From Pseudomonas sp. H1h (GTDB lineage Bacteria > Pseudomonadota > Gammaproteobacteria > Pseudomonadales > Pseudomonadaceae): a stretch of DNA of 64,000 bases. A program made the position numbers and the translations under genes. The stretch's first letter is position 1; each line of letters opens with the position of its first letter. A model generated the notes under the pieces. It was not told the origin of the DNA. It did not search any database and saw only the letters and a list, made by a program, of their open reading frames with translations. Location: positions 356,286 to 420,285 of the forward strand of contig NZ_AYMJ01000015.1 of assembly GCF_000633255.1 (NCBI RefSeq). Reading direction: 5' to 3'. This document shows, piece after piece, positions 12,397-27,227 of the stretch.

Positions 12397-12725
12397 CGAA
12401 TATCAGGTATCCAGTGAAAAAAGACAGCCATGCCAAAACTTTGAAACGTCTGATAGCACGAAGCCTGGAAGATCCAGGCTTGTGCATATAAGGCATCAGA
12501 TTAGTGGCAAATCCATCGCTGTCACGACTTTTCCGACACAATCCGGTGTCTTTTTTACCATCAGTGCCTTGCTTCACCAATACGCTTCACTTTTGGCGAG
12601 TGACTGTTGCCGTCAAGCAAGGCGCCGCGACGAGTCATAGCGCGCTATGGCGAGGAGCGGCAACGCAGCATGACGGTAACAGGCGCCGCCAAAATGAAGC
12701 AGTATGGGTGAGGCAGGGCACTTAC
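12397..12725. other. Intergenic region between eno and ftsB
   Basis: It has no credible gene. It contains a perfect 9-bp hairpin with a 3-base loop (AAGCCTGGA/TCCAGGCTT, 12461-12481) and, from 12563 to 12722, a 160-bp imperfect palindrome listed separately. Confidence 0.7.
12563..12722. repeat. 160-bp imperfect palindrome directly behind eno
   Basis: The two arms match over most of their length around the central CATAGCGCGCTATG (12636-12649). They share TGCC-TGC-TCACC, ATAC-GCTTCA, TTTTGGCG, CTGTT-CCGTCA and GCCGC blocks with scattered mismatches. The right arm ends four bases before the eno stop codon. It looks like a MITE or palindromic intergenic repeat; it carries no ORF and no obvious target-site duplication. 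Confidence 0.75.
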
Positions 12726-14153
<1,428 letters not shown>

Positions 14154-14171
14154 TTACCGGAGAAATGAGGT

Positions 14172-16676
<2,505 letters not shown>

Positions 16677-16929
16677 TTAAAGCGGTACGAGCCGCCGGGG
16701 AAAGCGAAGGAAGGCCGAAGCCCCCGATCACCTGCATTAATCACAGTGCACCTTTCAAAAAAACCGCCGCGTTGGGACAGACCGGCAGATAAAACACCGG
16801 TACGTTGCTCGCTACACATTTTTTGGAATCGCCCAGCAAAGACTGCTTGGTAATCGGCAACTCCTGCAATTCAGGCGAATCCACAGAAGTTGTATCAAGA
16901 AGGGAGCGTAGTCTACCGGAATGCTCCTT

Positions 16930-18246
16930 TCAGCTCAAACCTTGATCTTCGTCTGTTGCCTGCCAATGCAATTTCCAGCCGTCCTGCACATTGCCATCAA
17001 GACCCGGCAGGTTCGCCACCGCGAGCAATTCTTCGCCGCAAAACAGCAGCGGCAATCTGCCACGGACAAAGGCCGGGACCGCGCGCTCATTGAGCAGGCG
17101 CTTGAGATCGCGGTGGCCGCGCTCCGCCAGATGCATGACTTCGCCGCCCTGCCGATAGCGAATCTGCAACGGCCCGATGGGAGTCTGCCCGCTGAACATG
17201 ACACGCCCGTTATTCGGCAAATGGAGTGGCGTCGACGGATCAGGCCACTCAACGCTGACCGCTGGCGCGAGCAGCCAGTCGCCACTCAGCCACCATATCC
17301 GGCCGGCGCTGCGATGCAGCTCGCCATCGGCCAGACGCCACACGGGGGAAGCATCATTGGCCGCGTCGCAAAGAGTGGCCCAACCCGACCAGTGGTCAGT
17401 GTCCGGCAGTCGGGTCAACGGTGCGAGCCAATGGCTGAGCGCGTTGCGCTGACGAGCGGCGGACAATGTTGTCAGTGGCGCCAGTGCCAGCGACGGCAGG
17501 CCAAGCCATTGAAATTCACTCGGCAAAGCAGCTTGTGCCAGATCGATCTGCGCCAGCTCATAGAGCAAACCTTGCGCCTCACGCAGATGCGCTGCGCTGC
17601 GGGCCATGCTCGCCTGCGCCTGCGGCCAGCGTTCGGTCAGCGCCGGCATGACCTGATGGCGCAGGTAATTGCGCGAGAACTGCCGATTCTGGTTTGACGG
17701 GTCTTCGATCCAGCGCAACTGATGCCGCCGGGCGTACACCTCGAGCTCCGCACGCGTGACGTCGAGCAATGGCCGCACCAGCGTGCCCTGCCCCAGCGGT
17801 CGCTGCGCCGGCATCGCCGAGAGCCCGCGAACGCCGGCACCGCGCATCAGGCGAAACAACAGGGTTTCGGCCTGATCATCGCGGTGCTGCCCGGTCAGCA
17901 GCACGTCACCCGCCTCGGTCAGCGAGGTGAACGCCGCATAACGCGCCTCCCGCGCCGCCCGCTCAAGACTGGCACCGGGTTGCACCGTCACCCGAACGAC
18001 CTGCAAAGGAACGCCCAGCACATCGCAGACCGACTGACAATGCTGCGGCCATGCATCAGCCGCAGCCTGGAGGCCGTGATGGATATGAACAGCGCTGAGC
18101 GCCGGCAGGGGATGGTGTTGGGCGAGATTGGCAAGCAGATGCAGCAGGACGGTAGAGTCCAGGCCACCGGAGAAAGCCACGCGCCAAGTCCTGGCATTGC
18201 GCCAGGCTGCAAGGTTCAGCAGAAGCCGGGAAGACAGATCACTCAC
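16930..18246 (-). CDS. tilS: tRNA(Ile)-lysidine synthase
   Basis: Modifies C34 of the tRNA-Ile with CAU anticodon to lysidine, which changes its identity from Met to Ile; essential. It has 438 residues from a GTG start at 18246. The PP-loop SGGLDSTVLL lies near residue 26, with GQHRDDQAET and the RPLL segment following. The C-terminal substrate-binding domains (about 260-430) are less conserved. It lies between accA and pyrG, the common arrangement. The GTG is the only good start before the PP-loop. Confidence 0.96.
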   Translation of the reverse strand: MSDLSSRLLLNLAAWRNARTWRVAFSGGLDSTVLLHLLANLAQHHPLPALSAVHIHHGLQAAADAWPQHCQSVCDVLGVPLQVVRVTVQPGASLERAAREARYAAFTSLTEAGDVLLTGQHRDDQAETLLFRLMRGAGVRGLSAMPAQRPLGQGTLVRPLLDVTRAELEVYARRHQLRWIEDPSNQNRQFSRNYLRHQVMPALTERWPQAQASMARSAAHLREAQGLLYELAQIDLAQAALPSEFQWLGLPSLALAPLTTLSAARQRNALSHWLAPLTRLPDTDHWSGWATLCDAANDASPVWRLADGELHRSAGRIWWLSGDWLLAPAVSVEWPDPSTPLHLPNNGRVMFSGQTPIGPLQIRYRQGGEVMHLAERGHRDLKRLLNERAVPAFVRGRLPLLFCGEELLAVANLPGLDGNVQDGWKLHWQATDEDQGLS

Positions 18247-18280
18247 AGACTGGCCTCTATCTCACTCTTTGCCCAAATCA

Positions 18281-18375
18281 AATGTGGGAGCGGGCTTGCT
18301 CGCGAAGGCGTTTCAACATTCAACACATCTGTCGACTGTTATACCGCTTTCGCGAGCAAGCCCGCTCCCACATTG
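18281..18375. repeat. REPIN, GGGCTTGC subtype
   Basis: GTGGGAGCGGGCTTGCTCGC and its inverted copy face each other across about 50 bp between accA and tilS. The stem differs from the AGCCTGCT subtype elsewhere in the window. Confidence 0.9.
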
Positions 18376-18392
18376 GGTATTGCGTGTTTCGG

Positions 18393-19340
18393 TTAGAGAC
18401 CGTAGCTCATCAGTCGATCGTAACGGCGCTTGAGCAGCGCTTCGTTGTCGAACTTCTGCAGCATCGCCAGTTGCGAGCTCAGCTCGGCGCGGATCGAGGC
18501 AGCGGCAGCGGCCGGATCACGGTGGGCGCCGCCCAATGGCTCGCCGATCACCTTGTCGACGATGCCCAGGCCTTTCAGGCGCTCGGCAGTAATGCCCATC
18601 GCTTCAGCAGCGTCTGGCGCTTTCTCGGCGGTTTTCCACAGAATCGAAGCGCAACCTTCCGGCGAAATCACCGCGTAGGTCGAGTACTGCAGCATGTTCA
18701 GCTGATCGCAGACACCGATGGCCAGTGCGCCGCCAGAACCACCCTCACCGATAACGGTGGCGATGATCGGGGTTTTCAGGCGCGACATCACGCGCAGGTT
18801 CCAGGCAATTGCTTCGCTCTGGTTACGCTCTTCGGCGTCGATGCCAGGGTATGCACCCGGGGTGTCGATGAAGGTCAGGATCGGCATTTTGAAACGCTCG
18901 GCCATCTCCATCAAACGGCAGGCCTTGCGGTAGCCTTCCGGACGCGGCATGCCGAAGTTGCGGCGCACCTTCTCACGGACTTCACGGCCCTTCTGGTGAC
19001 CGATGATCATCACCGGCTGATCTTCCAGACGGGCGATACCACCAACGATTGCCGCGTCGTCAGAGAAGTGACGATCGCCGTGCAGTTCGTCGAACTCGGT
19101 GAAGATGTGCTCGATGTAGTCGAGGGTGTACGGGCGTTTCGGGTGACGCGCCAGGCGAGCGATCTGCCAGCTGGTCAGCTTGCCGAAGATGTCTTCGGTC
19201 AGCGTGCGGCTCTTGTCCTGCAGGCGGGAGATCTCATCGCCGATATTCAGCGAATTGTCATTACCGACCAAGCGCAACTCTTCGATCTTGGCTTGCAGGT
19301 CGGCGATCGGCTGTTCGAAATCTAGAAAATTCGGGTTCAT
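18393..19340 (-). CDS. accA: Acetyl-CoA carboxylase carboxyltransferase subunit alpha
   Basis: Pairs with AccD to transfer CO2 from biotin to acetyl-CoA, the first committed step of fatty acid synthesis. It has 315 residues from the ATG at 19340 ([20 protein letters not shown]). Family features are the N-terminal coiled segment, [20 protein letters not shown], the [13 protein letters not shown] oxyanion region, and SVISPEGC-type [13 protein letters not shown]. It follows dnaE by 139 bp on the same strand, the usual gammaproteobacterial order. Confidence 0.97.
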   Translation of the reverse strand: MNPNFLDFEQPIADLQAKIEELRLVGNDNSLNIGDEISRLQDKSRTLTEDIFGKLTSWQIARLARHPKRPYTLDYIEHIFTEFDELHGDRHFSDDAAIVGGIARLEDQPVMIIGHQKGREVREKVRRNFGMPRPEGYRKACRLMEMAERFKMPILTFIDTPGAYPGIDAEERNQSEAIAWNLRVMSRLKTPIIATVIGEGGSGGALAIGVCDQLNMLQYSTYAVISPEGCASILWKTAEKAPDAAEAMGITAERLKGLGIVDKVIGEPLGGAHRDPAAAAASIRAELSSQLAMLQKFDNEALLKRRYDRLMSYGL

Positions 19341-19479
19341 AGGCGTCCGTCTTGGGTCGTGTCCCAAGTGAGCTTGGGCCGGCCGGTTGTCTATTCGCGC
19401 CCTACCTTAAGGGAGAGGCGCGCTGAGGTCGAGATTAAAAATTCAGGTTGTGGGCAAGCGCAATGATGGCACTTGCCGG

Positions 19480-22400
19480 TCAACGGTATTGGAGGAAGAC
19501 GTTGTCTCGCCCGAACTCGTCACGCAGGGCTTGAATCAACGCATCCGCTGGATCGATTCGCCAGGTCTCGCCGAACTGCAGCAAGGTCTTCGCATCGGGG
19601 CTGGTGTACTCCATGGTGATCGGGCACGCCCCGCGATGACGCTTGAGCAGCTCACCCAACCAGCGTAGCTGATCGCCTTTCAAGTCCTGAGTCTGCAGTT
19701 TCAGGCGCAGACTTTCGGCAAGGTTGGTGCGCGCATCTTCCATGCTCATCACCCGTTTGACCCGCAGCCGCAGGCCGCCGGAGAAGTCGTCGTTGCTGAC
19801 CTCGCCTTCGACCACCACCATCGCGTCGGTCTGCAACAGCGATTGCGCAGAGTGGAACGCATCGGCAAACAGCGACGCTTCGATGCGCCCCGAGCGGTCG
19901 TCGAGGGTGATGAAACCCATCTTGTCGCCCTTTTTGTTCTTCATCACCCGCAGGGCAATGATCATCCCGGCAACCGTCTGGGTATCGCGAGCCGGTTTCA
20001 GGTCGATGATGCGCTGACGGGCGAAACGGCGAATCTCGCCTTCGTATTCGTCGATCGGGTGACCGGTCAGGTACAGGCCCAGGGTGTCTTTTTCACCCTT
20101 GAGACGTTCCTTGAGCGTCAGCTCCTTGGCCTTGCGATGCGTCGCGTAGACGTCGGCATCTTCCTCGACGAACAGCCCGCCGAACAGGTCGGCATGACCG
20201 CTGTCATGGGTGCGGGCAGTCTGTTCCGCGGCCTTGATCGCCTCTTCCATCGCCGCCAGCAGCACGGCGCGGTTGCGGTCGATGTTGGCCTGATAAGCCT
20301 TCTGCTCATCGTGGAAGTACGGGCCGAGGCGATCCAGCGCGCCGCTGCGGATCAGACCGTCCAGCGTACGCTTGTTGATGCGCTTGAGGTCAACCCGGGC
20401 GCAGAAGTCGAATAGATCCTTGAACGGACCGGCCTGACGCGCCTCGGTGATTGCTTCCACCGGGCCTTCGCCGACGCCCTTGATCGCGCCGAGGCCGTAC
20501 ACGATGCGGCCGTCGTCGTTCACCGTGAACTTGAACTCCGAGGTGTTCACGTCCGGCGCGTCGAGGCGCAGCTTCATCGTGCGCACTTCCTCGATCAAGG
20601 TCACGACCTTGTCGGTGTTGTGCATATCCGCCGAGAGCACCGCCGCCATGAACGGCGCCGGGTAGTGAGCCTTCAGCCAGGCGGTCTGGTACGACACCAG
20701 GCCGTAGGCGGCGGAGTGGGATTTGTTGAAGCCGTAACCCGCGAATTTCTCTACCAGGTCGAAAATGTTGCCCGCGAGGTCGGCGTCGATATTGTTGGTC
20801 GCGCAACCTTCAATGAAACCGCCGCGCTGCTTGGCCATTTCCTCGGGTTTCTTTTTACCCATGGCTCGACGCAGCATGTCCGCACCGCCGAGGGTGTAAC
20901 CGGCCATGACCTGGGCAATCTGCATCACCTGTTCCTGATACAGGATGATGCCGTACGTTGGCGCCAGTACCGGCTTGAGGCCTTCGTACTGGTAGTCGGA
21001 GTGCGGGTACGCCAGTTCGGCGCGACCGTGCTTACGGTTGATGAAGTCATCCACCATGCCGGACTGCAACGGGCCCGGACGGAACAGCGCCACCAGTGCG
21101 ATCAAGTCTTCCAGGCAGTCGGGCTTGAGCTTTTTGATCAGCTCCTTCATGCCGCGCGACTCAAGCTGGAACACCGCGGTGGTCTCGGCTTTCTGTAGCA
21201 GGCTGTACGTCGGCTTGTCGTCGAGCGGGATAAACGCGATGTCCAGCGGCGCTTCGCCGACCTTGGCGCGGTCGCGGTTGATCGTCTTCAGCGCCCAGTC
21301 GATGATCGTCAGGGTCCGCAGGCCGAGGAAGTCGAACTTCACCAGACCGGCGGCCTCCACGTCGTCCTTGTCGAACTGGGTTACCAGGCCGTCACCGGCC
21401 TCGTCGCAATAGATCGGCGAGAAGTCAGTCAGCTTGGTCGGCGCGATAACCACGCCACCAGCGTGCTTGCCGACGTTACGCACCACGCCCTCGAGCTTGC
21501 GCGCCATCTCCCAGATTTCTGCCGCTTCCTCATCGACCTTGATGAAGTCACGCAGGATTTCTTCCTGCTCGTAGGCTTTTTCCAGGGTCATGCCGACTTC
21601 GAACGGAATCATCTTCGACAGACGATCCGCCAGGCCATAAGACTTGCCCTGCACCCGCGCCACGTCACGCACTACAGCCTTGGCGGCCATGGAACCGAAA
21701 GTGATGATCTGGCTTACCGCGTTGCGCCCGTATTTCTCGGCCACATAGTCGATCACCCGGTCACGACCGTCCATGCAGAAGTCAACGTCGAAGTCGGGCA
21801 TCGATACCCGTTCCGGGTTAAGGAAACGTTCGAACAGCAGGTCGTATTCCAGCGGATCGAGGTCGGTGATCTTCTGCACATAAGCCACCAGCGAGCCGGC
21901 ACCCGACCCCCGGCCAGGCCCCACCGGCACGCCGTTGTTCTTGGCCCACTGGATAAAGTCCATCACGATCAGGAAGTAACCGGGGAAGCCCATCTGGATG
22001 ATGATATCCAGCTCGAAATTCAGCCGGTCGACGTAGACCTGACGCTTGGCTTCGTAGTCTTCGGTGGTGTCCTTGGGCAGCAGCACCGAAAGTCGTTCTT
22101 CGAGACCTTCGAAAGACACTTTGCGAAAGTATTCGTCGATGGTCATGCCATCGGGAATCGGGAAGTTGGGCAGGAAGTGCGTGCCCAGCTTCACTTCAAT
22201 GTTGCAGCGCTTGGCAATCTCGACGGTGTTCTCGATCGCGTCGGGAATGTCGCTGAACAGCTCGGCCATTTCCTCGGCGCTTTTGAGGTATTGCTGGTCG
22301 CTGTAATTCTTCGAGCGCCGCGGATCGTCGAGGGCACGGCCCTCACCGATGCACACGCGGGTTTCGTGGGCAGCGAAGTCCTCCTGCTTGATGAAGCGCA

Positions 22401-23001
22401 CATCGTTGGTCGCCACCAGCGGCGCGCCAAGCTTGTCAGCCAGGGCCACAGCGCCGTGCAACTGCTCTTCATCGTTAGGGCGATTGGTGCGCTGGATTTC
22501 CAGGTAGAAACGATCCGGGAACACCGCCATCCATTCACGTGCAAGCGCTTCGGCCTCGGCCGGGTTGCCACCAATCATGGCCATGCCGATCTCGCCTTCT
22601 TTGGCGGCGGACAGCATGATCAGGCCTTCGTTGGCCTCGGCGACCCATTCGCGCTCGATGATGATCATGCCGTTGCGTTGACCGTCGATGAAGCCGCGCG
22701 AGATCAACTCGGTAAGGTTGCGATAGCCCTTGGCGTTCATCACCAACAGGCTGATCCGGCTCAGCGGCGCGTCCGGATCCTTGTTCGACAGCCACAGGTC
22801 GGCGCCGCAGATCGGCTTGATGCCTGCGCCCATGGTGTTTTTATAGAATTTGACCAGAGAACACATGTTGTTCTGATCAGTGACCGCCACGGCCGGCATG
22901 TTCATGCCGGTCAGCGCCTTGACCAGTGGCTTGATCCGCACCAGCCCGTCGACCAGGGAGTATTCAGTGTGCAGGCGTAGATGAACGAATGAAGCCGGCA
23001 T
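19480..23001 (-). CDS. dnaE: DNA polymerase III subunit alpha
   Basis: Catalytic subunit of the replicative polymerase. It has 1173 residues: N-terminal PHP domain (VHLRLHTEYSLVDGL), polymerase palm with the catalytic aspartates in MPDFDVDFCMDGRDRVI and GPGRGSGAGSLVAY, thumb and fingers including NKSHSAAYGLVSYQTAWLK, a helix-hairpin-helix region (INKRTLDGLIRSGALD), an OB domain (VAGMIIALRVMKNKKGDKMG) and the C-terminal tau-binding region. It lies downstream of rnhB with a terminator-shaped hairpin between them. Confidence 0.98.
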   Translation of the reverse strand: MPASFVHLRLHTEYSLVDGLVRIKPLVKALTGMNMPAVAVTDQNNMCSLVKFYKNTMGAGIKPICGADLWLSNKDPDAPLSRISLLVMNAKGYRNLTELISRGFIDGQRNGMIIIEREWVAEANEGLIMLSAAKEGEIGMAMIGGNPAEAEALAREWMAVFPDRFYLEIQRTNRPNDEEQLHGAVALADKLGAPLVATNDVRFIKQEDFAAHETRVCIGEGRALDDPRRSKNYSDQQYLKSAEEMAELFSDIPDAIENTVEIAKRCNIEVKLGTHFLPNFPIPDGMTIDEYFRKVSFEGLEERLSVLLPKDTTEDYEAKRQVYVDRLNFELDIIIQMGFPGYFLIVMDFIQWAKNNGVPVGPGRGSGAGSLVAYVQKITDLDPLEYDLLFERFLNPERVSMPDFDVDFCMDGRDRVIDYVAEKYGRNAVSQIITFGSMAAKAVVRDVARVQGKSYGLADRLSKMIPFEVGMTLEKAYEQEEILRDFIKVDEEAAEIWEMARKLEGVVRNVGKHAGGVVIAPTKLTDFSPIYCDEAGDGLVTQFDKDDVEAAGLVKFDFLGLRTLTIIDWALKTINRDRAKVGEAPLDIAFIPLDDKPTYSLLQKAETTAVFQLESRGMKELIKKLKPDCLEDLIALVALFRPGPLQSGMVDDFINRKHGRAELAYPHSDYQYEGLKPVLAPTYGIILYQEQVMQIAQVMAGYTLGGADMLRRAMGKKKPEEMAKQRGGFIEGCATNNIDADLAGNIFDLVEKFAGYGFNKSHSAAYGLVSYQTAWLKAHYPAPFMAAVLSADMHNTDKVVTLIEEVRTMKLRLDAPDVNTSEFKFTVNDDGRIVYGLGAIKGVGEGPVEAITEARQAGPFKDLFDFCARVDLKRINKRTLDGLIRSGALDRLGPYFHDEQKAYQANIDRNRAVLLAAMEEAIKAAEQTARTHDSGHADLFGGLFVEEDADVYATHRKAKELTLKERLKGEKDTLGLYLTGHPIDEYEGEIRRFARQRIIDLKPARDTQTVAGMIIALRVMKNKKGDKMGFITLDDRSGRIEASLFADAFHSAQSLLQTDAMVVVEGEVSNDDFSGGLRLRVKRVMSMEDARTNLAESLRLKLQTQDLKGDQLRWLGELLKRHRGACPITMEYTSPDAKTLLQFGETWRIDPADALIQALRDEFGRDNVFLQYR

Positions 23002-23025
23002 AGTGATCCTGTCCAGTTACATAGA

Positions 23026-23054
23026 GACAACAAGGCCCGGATTGTACCGGGCCT
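23026..23054 (-). terminator. Terminator-like hairpin between rnhB and dnaE
   Basis: AGGCCCGG and CCGGGCCT pair around a six-base loop, followed on the minus strand by the T-rich TTGTTGT. It lies 24 bases beyond the rnhB stop and could partially uncouple dnaE from the upstream envelope operon. Confidence 0.7.
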
Positions 23055-23077
23055 CGAACAAAACATCAGCCTTGCGA

Positions 23078-23719
23078 CTAAACCTGCGTCAGGCCTTCGA
23101 GCGCCTCATAAGCCTGACGCACCGGGGCGAACGAGCGCCGGTGAATCGGTGTCGGCCCCAACCGTGCCAGCGCTTCCAGATGAACGGGCGTCGGGTAGCC
23201 TTTATGGCCGCCGATACCGTAGCCCGGGTAGATCAATTCGAACGCGGCCATTTCACGGTCGCGACTGACCTTGGCCAGGATCGACGCGGCAGCGATGGCC
23301 GGCACCTTGCCGTCGCCCTGCACCACCGCTTCGGCGCGCATCGGCAGTTTCGGGCAGCGGTTGCCGTCGATCATCGCCAGTTTCGGCTGCACATGCAGCC
23401 CGGCCACCGCGCGCTGCATGGCGAGCATGGTCGCGTGCAGAATGTTCAGCTCGTCGATTTCCTCGACTTCGGCGCGGGCAATGCACCAGCTCAGGGACTT
23501 CTCGATAATCTCGTCGTAGAGCTTCTCGCGCCTGGCTTCGGTAAGTTTCTTCGAGTCATTGAGTCCGAGAATCGGTCGGTTCGGATCAAGAATCACCGCC
23601 GCCGTTACTACCGCACCGCACAACGGGCCACGACCGACTTCATCGACACCAGCCACCAGTTCTTCAACTTCGGCGACCAGGGTGAAATCCAGGCCCATCT
23701 GCATATCTTTCTTGCTCAT
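23078..23719 (-). CDS. rnhB: Ribonuclease HII
   Basis: Removes ribonucleotides misincorporated in DNA by cleaving the RNA strand of hybrids. It has 213 residues. The [13 protein letters not shown] motif near residue 26 supplies the catalytic Asp-Glu pair. The remaining acidic residues lie in MIDGNRCP and [13 protein letters not shown], and [12 protein letters not shown] is conserved. The start at 23719 overlaps the lpxB stop (ATGA), placing it in the lpx operon. Confidence 0.96.
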   Translation of the reverse strand: MSKKDMQMGLDFTLVAEVEELVAGVDEVGRGPLCGAVVTAAVILDPNRPILGLNDSKKLTEARREKLYDEIIEKSLSWCIARAEVEEIDELNILHATMLAMQRAVAGLHVQPKLAMIDGNRCPKLPMRAEAVVQGDGKVPAIAAASILAKVSRDREMAAFELIYPGYGIGGHKGYPTPVHLEALARLGPTPIHRRSFAPVRQAYEALEGLTQV

Positions 23720-24846
23720 CGTGATTGACCGATCAGGTTGAGGACGGCGTCCGCCGCCTGATTGGAAGCGTCCAGCCGCAGCGTGCGGTGAATCTCGTCG
23801 AAGCCGCGGGTCTGCTCTTCACCGCCTTCGATCAGCGGCGACAGGGTCTGCGCCAGGGCCTCGACCGTCGCATCATCCTGCAACAATTCCGGCACCAGCA
23901 AACGCTGGGCCAGCAGGTTCGGCAAGGACACGTATGGACTCTTGACCATGCGCTTGAGAATCCAGAACGTCAGCGGCGCCAGACGATAGGCGACGACCAT
24001 CGGCCGCTTGTACAGCAACGCTTCAAGCGTGGCCGTGCCGGAAGCAATCAACACCGCGTTGCACGCCGCCAGGGCCAGATGGGATTTGCCGTCGAGCAGG
24101 GTTACCGGCAAGTCACGACCGGCGAGCAGTTCCTCGAGCTGAGCACGACGCTCGGCATTGGCGCACGGTATGACAAACCGCAGCCCCGGACGCATGGCCT
24201 GCAGACGTTCGGCCGTATCAAGGAACAATGCGCCCAGTCGGCCAACTTCGCCGCCGCGACTGCCGGGCATCAATGCAACCAGCGGACCGTCGGGCAAGCC
24301 CAGTTCGGCACGCGCAGCGGCGCGATCAGCCTGCAGCGGAATGGTATCGGCCAGCGTGTGACCGACGAACCGTACCGGCACGCCTTTCTCTTCGTAGAAT
24401 TTTGCTTCGAACGGCAACAGCGTCAGCATCAGGTCGCAGCCTTCGCGAATCTTCAGCACGCGCTTCTGTCGCCACGCCCACACCGACGGGCTGACGTAGT
24501 GCACGGTCTTGATACCGGCCTGCCGCAGCTTGAGTTCGATATTGAGATTGAAATCCGGGGCGTCGATGCCGATGAACACATCCGGTTTCTCGGCAATCAA
24601 CGTGGCGATCAGGTCCTTGCGGCGCTTGAGCAACTCGCGCAGCCGCCCGAGCACTTCCACCAGCCCCATGACCGACAAACGCTCCATGGGGAAGTAGGAG
24701 GTCAGTCCTTCGGCCTGCATCAACGGACCGCCGACACCGATGAACTCGACTGCCGGGTGACGCGCCTTGAGGGCGCGCATCAGACCGGCGCCCAAAATAT
24801 CGCCGGAAGCTTCGCCCGCCACCAGTGCAATACGCAAATTGGCCAT
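23716..24846 (-). CDS. lpxB: Lipid-A-disaccharide synthase
   Basis: GT19 glycosyltransferase that joins 2,3-diacylglucosamine 1-phosphate and UDP-2,3-diacylglucosamine into the lipid A disaccharide at the inner membrane. It has 376 residues. The N-terminus has the characteristic [16 protein letters not shown] loop, followed by [26 protein letters not shown], and the C-terminal [20 protein letters not shown] donor-site segment. It is two bases from lpxA and overlaps rnhB by four. Confidence 0.97.
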   Translation of the reverse strand: MANLRIALVAGEASGDILGAGLMRALKARHPAVEFIGVGGPLMQAEGLTSYFPMERLSVMGLVEVLGRLRELLKRRKDLIATLIAEKPDVFIGIDAPDFNLNIELKLRQAGIKTVHYVSPSVWAWRQKRVLKIREGCDLMLTLLPFEAKFYEEKGVPVRFVGHTLADTIPLQADRAAARAELGLPDGPLVALMPGSRGGEVGRLGALFLDTAERLQAMRPGLRFVIPCANAERRAQLEELLAGRDLPVTLLDGKSHLALAACNAVLIASGTATLEALLYKRPMVVAYRLAPLTFWILKRMVKSPYVSLPNLLAQRLLVPELLQDDATVEALAQTLSPLIEGGEEQTRGFDEIHRTLRLDASNQAADAVLNLIGQSR

Positions 24847-24848
24847 GA

Positions 24849-25625
24849 TCAGCGGGTGATGCCGCGAGTCGACGACTGAATCGAGTCACGAAACAGCGCG
24901 ACTTCCGGGAACTGTGCAGCCGGTTCGGCCAGCTCGGAAAGCGCCTGTTCCACGGTCAGCCCTTGGCGGTACACGGTTTTGTAAGCGCGACGCAGGGCGT
25001 GAATGGCGTCTTCACTGAAACCGCGGCGGCGCATGCCTTCGAAGTTCATGCTGCGCGCTTCAGCCGGGTTGCCGAATACGGTCACGAACGCCGGAACGTC
25101 CTTGCCGATGGCGGTGCCCATGCCGGAAAAGCTGTGGGCGCCGATGTGGCAATACTGATGAACCAGGGTGAACCCGGAAAGGATCGCCCAGTCGTCGACA
25201 TGTACATGTCCGGCCAACGCCGTGTTGTTGACCAGAATGCAGTTGTTGCCGATCACACTGTCGTGACCGATGTGGGCATAGGCCATGATCAGGTTGTGGT
25301 CGCCCAGCGTAGTTTCGGAGCGATCCTGGACAGTGCCACGGTGAATGGTCACGCCTTCGCGGATGACATTGTGGTCACCAATCACCAGACGGGTTTCTTC
25401 ACCTTTGTATTTCAGATCGGGCGTGTCTTCGCCTACCGAGGAAAACTGGTAGATGCGATTGTGCTTGCCGATCCGGGTCGGGCCTTTGAGGACCACATGC
25501 GGTCCGATCACGGTACCCTCGCCGATTTCCACACCTGCGCCGATGATCGACCACGGGCCGACCTCGACGCCGTCAGCCAGAACGGCCGACGGATCGATGA
25601 TTGCGCGAGGGTCAATCAAACTCAT
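24849..25625 (-). CDS. lpxA: UDP-N-acetylglucosamine acyltransferase
   Basis: First step of lipid A synthesis; transfers a 3-hydroxyacyl chain from ACP to the 3-OH of UDP-GlcNAc. It has 258 residues from the ATG at 25625 ([20 protein letters not shown]), overlapping the fabZ stop as ATGA. The body is a left-handed beta-helix of hexapeptide repeats such as [18 protein letters not shown]. The catalytic histidine lies in [14 protein letters not shown], and a C-terminal helical domain contains [17 protein letters not shown]. Confidence 0.97.
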   Translation of the reverse strand: MSLIDPRAIIDPSAVLADGVEVGPWSIIGAGVEIGEGTVIGPHVVLKGPTRIGKHNRIYQFSSVGEDTPDLKYKGEETRLVIGDHNVIREGVTIHRGTVQDRSETTLGDHNLIMAYAHIGHDSVIGNNCILVNNTALAGHVHVDDWAILSGFTLVHQYCHIGAHSFSGMGTAIGKDVPAFVTVFGNPAEARSMNFEGMRRRGFSEDAIHALRRAYKTVYRQGLTVEQALSELAEPAAQFPEVALFRDSIQSSTRGITR

Positions 25626-26062
25626 AGCTTGCGTTCCGCGCAGATGATTTCTGCCGAGCAGACCGGCTTGCCATCGACCGAAGCCTGGCACTCGAACTTC
25701 CAGATCTGACGCTTGCAACTGATGAACCTGGCTTCAAGAATCAGCTGGTCACCGGGCAATACAGGCTGGCGGAAACGCAGCTTGTCGGAACCGACGAAGT
25801 AATAAAGCGTGCCGTCGGCAGGCTTCACATCGAGCATTTTGAAACCGAGGATCCCGGCAGCCTGAGCCATCGCTTCGATGATCAGCACGCCCGGCATGAT
25901 TGGATGTGCCGGAAAGTGGCCATTGAAGAACGGCTCGTTGATGCTGACATTCTTGTAGGCGCGAATGCGCTTGCCTTCAGTGTCCAGTTCCACCACCCGG
26001 TCCACCAGCAGGAACGGGTAACGGTGAGGCAGGTATTCGCGAATCTCGTTGATGTCCATCAT
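25622..26062 (-). CDS. fabZ: 3-hydroxyacyl-[ACP] dehydratase FabZ
   Basis: Dehydrates 3-hydroxyacyl-ACP in fatty acid elongation and so competes with LpxA for the same hydroxymyristoyl-ACP pool. It has 146 residues of hotdog fold. The catalytic pair is His49 and Glu63 in [33 protein letters not shown] marks the N-terminus. Start is ATG 26062, with a second ATG directly after it. It is embedded between lpxD and lpxA, the classic arrangement that links phospholipid and lipid A supply. Confidence 0.97.
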   Translation of the reverse strand: MMDINEIREYLPHRYPFLLVDRVVELDTEGKRIRAYKNVSINEPFFNGHFPAHPIMPGVLIIEAMAQAAGILGFKMLDVKPADGTLYYFVGSDKLRFRQPVLPGDQLILEARFISCKRQIWKFECQASVDGKPVCSAEIICAERKL

Positions 26063-26168
26063 TTCGGGGGGAAGCCTATGTAAAGATTGGGAGCGCGACT
26101 GACGCGCACTCCTCTAGCAAATCAAGGAGGCAGTCTAGAGGCTGTGCACACTTGATATGGAAATGGTA

Positions 26169-27224
26169 TCAGCCATCAGATGAAGCATTGCCGCTGGGGG
26201 TCACTTCCCCAACGCGCTTTTCCAGCTGTTTCAAACGTCGCGCGAGGTCATCGAGCTGACGGATGCGGGCCGCGCTTTTGCGCCATTCGGCCGCCGGTTG
26301 CATGGCTGTGCCGGAAGAATAGGCACCCGGCTCGGTAATCGAGTGGGTCACCATGGTCATCCCGGTGAGGAAAACGTTGTCGCAAATATCAATGTGGCCC
26401 ACCAGACCGACACCGCCAGCGAGCATGCAGTGCTTGCCGATTTTGGTGCTGCCGGAGATCCCGACACACGCAGCCATCGCGGTGTGATCACCGACCTGAA
26501 CGTTGTGCGCGATCTGAATCTGGTTGTCGAGCTTCACGCCATTGCCGATCACGGTATCGGCCAAGGCGCCACGGTCAATGGCGGTATTCACGCCAATCTC
26601 CACATCGTCGCCGATGGTGACGCCACCAATCTGGGCGATTTTCTGCCAGATACCTTTTTCGTTGGCAAAGCCGAAGCCTTCGCCGCCGAGCACGGCACCG
26701 GACTGGATCACCACACGCTTGCCGATACGCACGTCGTGGTACAGCGTCACCCGCGGAGCGAGCCAGCCGCCCTCACCGATTTCACTGCGGGCACCGATGA
26801 CGCAATGTGCGCCCAAGGTAACCTGCGCACCGATACGCGCGCCGGCCTCAATCACCACGAACGGGCCGATGCTGGCGCTTGGATCAACCACCGCATCCGG
26901 CGCAATCACTGCTGTGTGATGAACACCCGCAGTAGCTTTTGGCTTGGGATCGAACAGGTGCGAGATGCGTGCGTAAGCCAGGTAAGGGTCCGGCACCACC
27001 AGCGCATTGCCGGCAAAACCGTCGGCATCGGCCTCTTTGAGCAACAGCGCAGCCGCCTGGGAACTCGCCAGGTATTTGCGATATTGAGGATTTGCCAGAA
27101 AGCTCAACTGAGCTGGGCCAGCCTCCTGCAAGGTGGCTAGCCCAGTAATTTGCGTCTCGGGGTCGCCACGCAGGGTGGCGCCGAGGAACTCGGCCAACTG
27201 GCCGAGCTTGATAGTCACGGTCAT
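26169..27224 (-). CDS. lpxD: UDP-3-O-(3-hydroxyacyl)glucosamine N-acyltransferase
   Basis: Adds the N-linked hydroxyacyl chain in the third step of lipid A synthesis. It has 351 residues. An N-terminal uridine-binding domain (about 1-105) precedes a left-handed beta-helix with many hexapeptides, among them [19 protein letters not shown]. The catalytic histidine is in [16 protein letters not shown], and a C-terminal helix ([20 protein letters not shown]) follows. Only three bases separate it from skp; a 106-bp gap separates it from fabZ. Confidence 0.97.
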   Translation of the reverse strand: MTVTIKLGQLAEFLGATLRGDPETQITGLATLQEAGPAQLSFLANPQYRKYLASSQAAALLLKEADADGFAGNALVVPDPYLAYARISHLFDPKPKATAGVHHTAVIAPDAVVDPSASIGPFVVIEAGARIGAQVTLGAHCVIGARSEIGEGGWLAPRVTLYHDVRIGKRVVIQSGAVLGGEGFGFANEKGIWQKIAQIGGVTIGDDVEIGVNTAIDRGALADTVIGNGVKLDNQIQIAHNVQVGDHTAMAACVGISGSTKIGKHCMLAGGVGLVGHIDICDNVFLTGMTMVTHSITEPGAYSSGTAMQPAAEWRKSAARIRQLDDLARRLKQLEKRVGEVTPSGNASSDG

Positions 27225-27227
27225 GGG

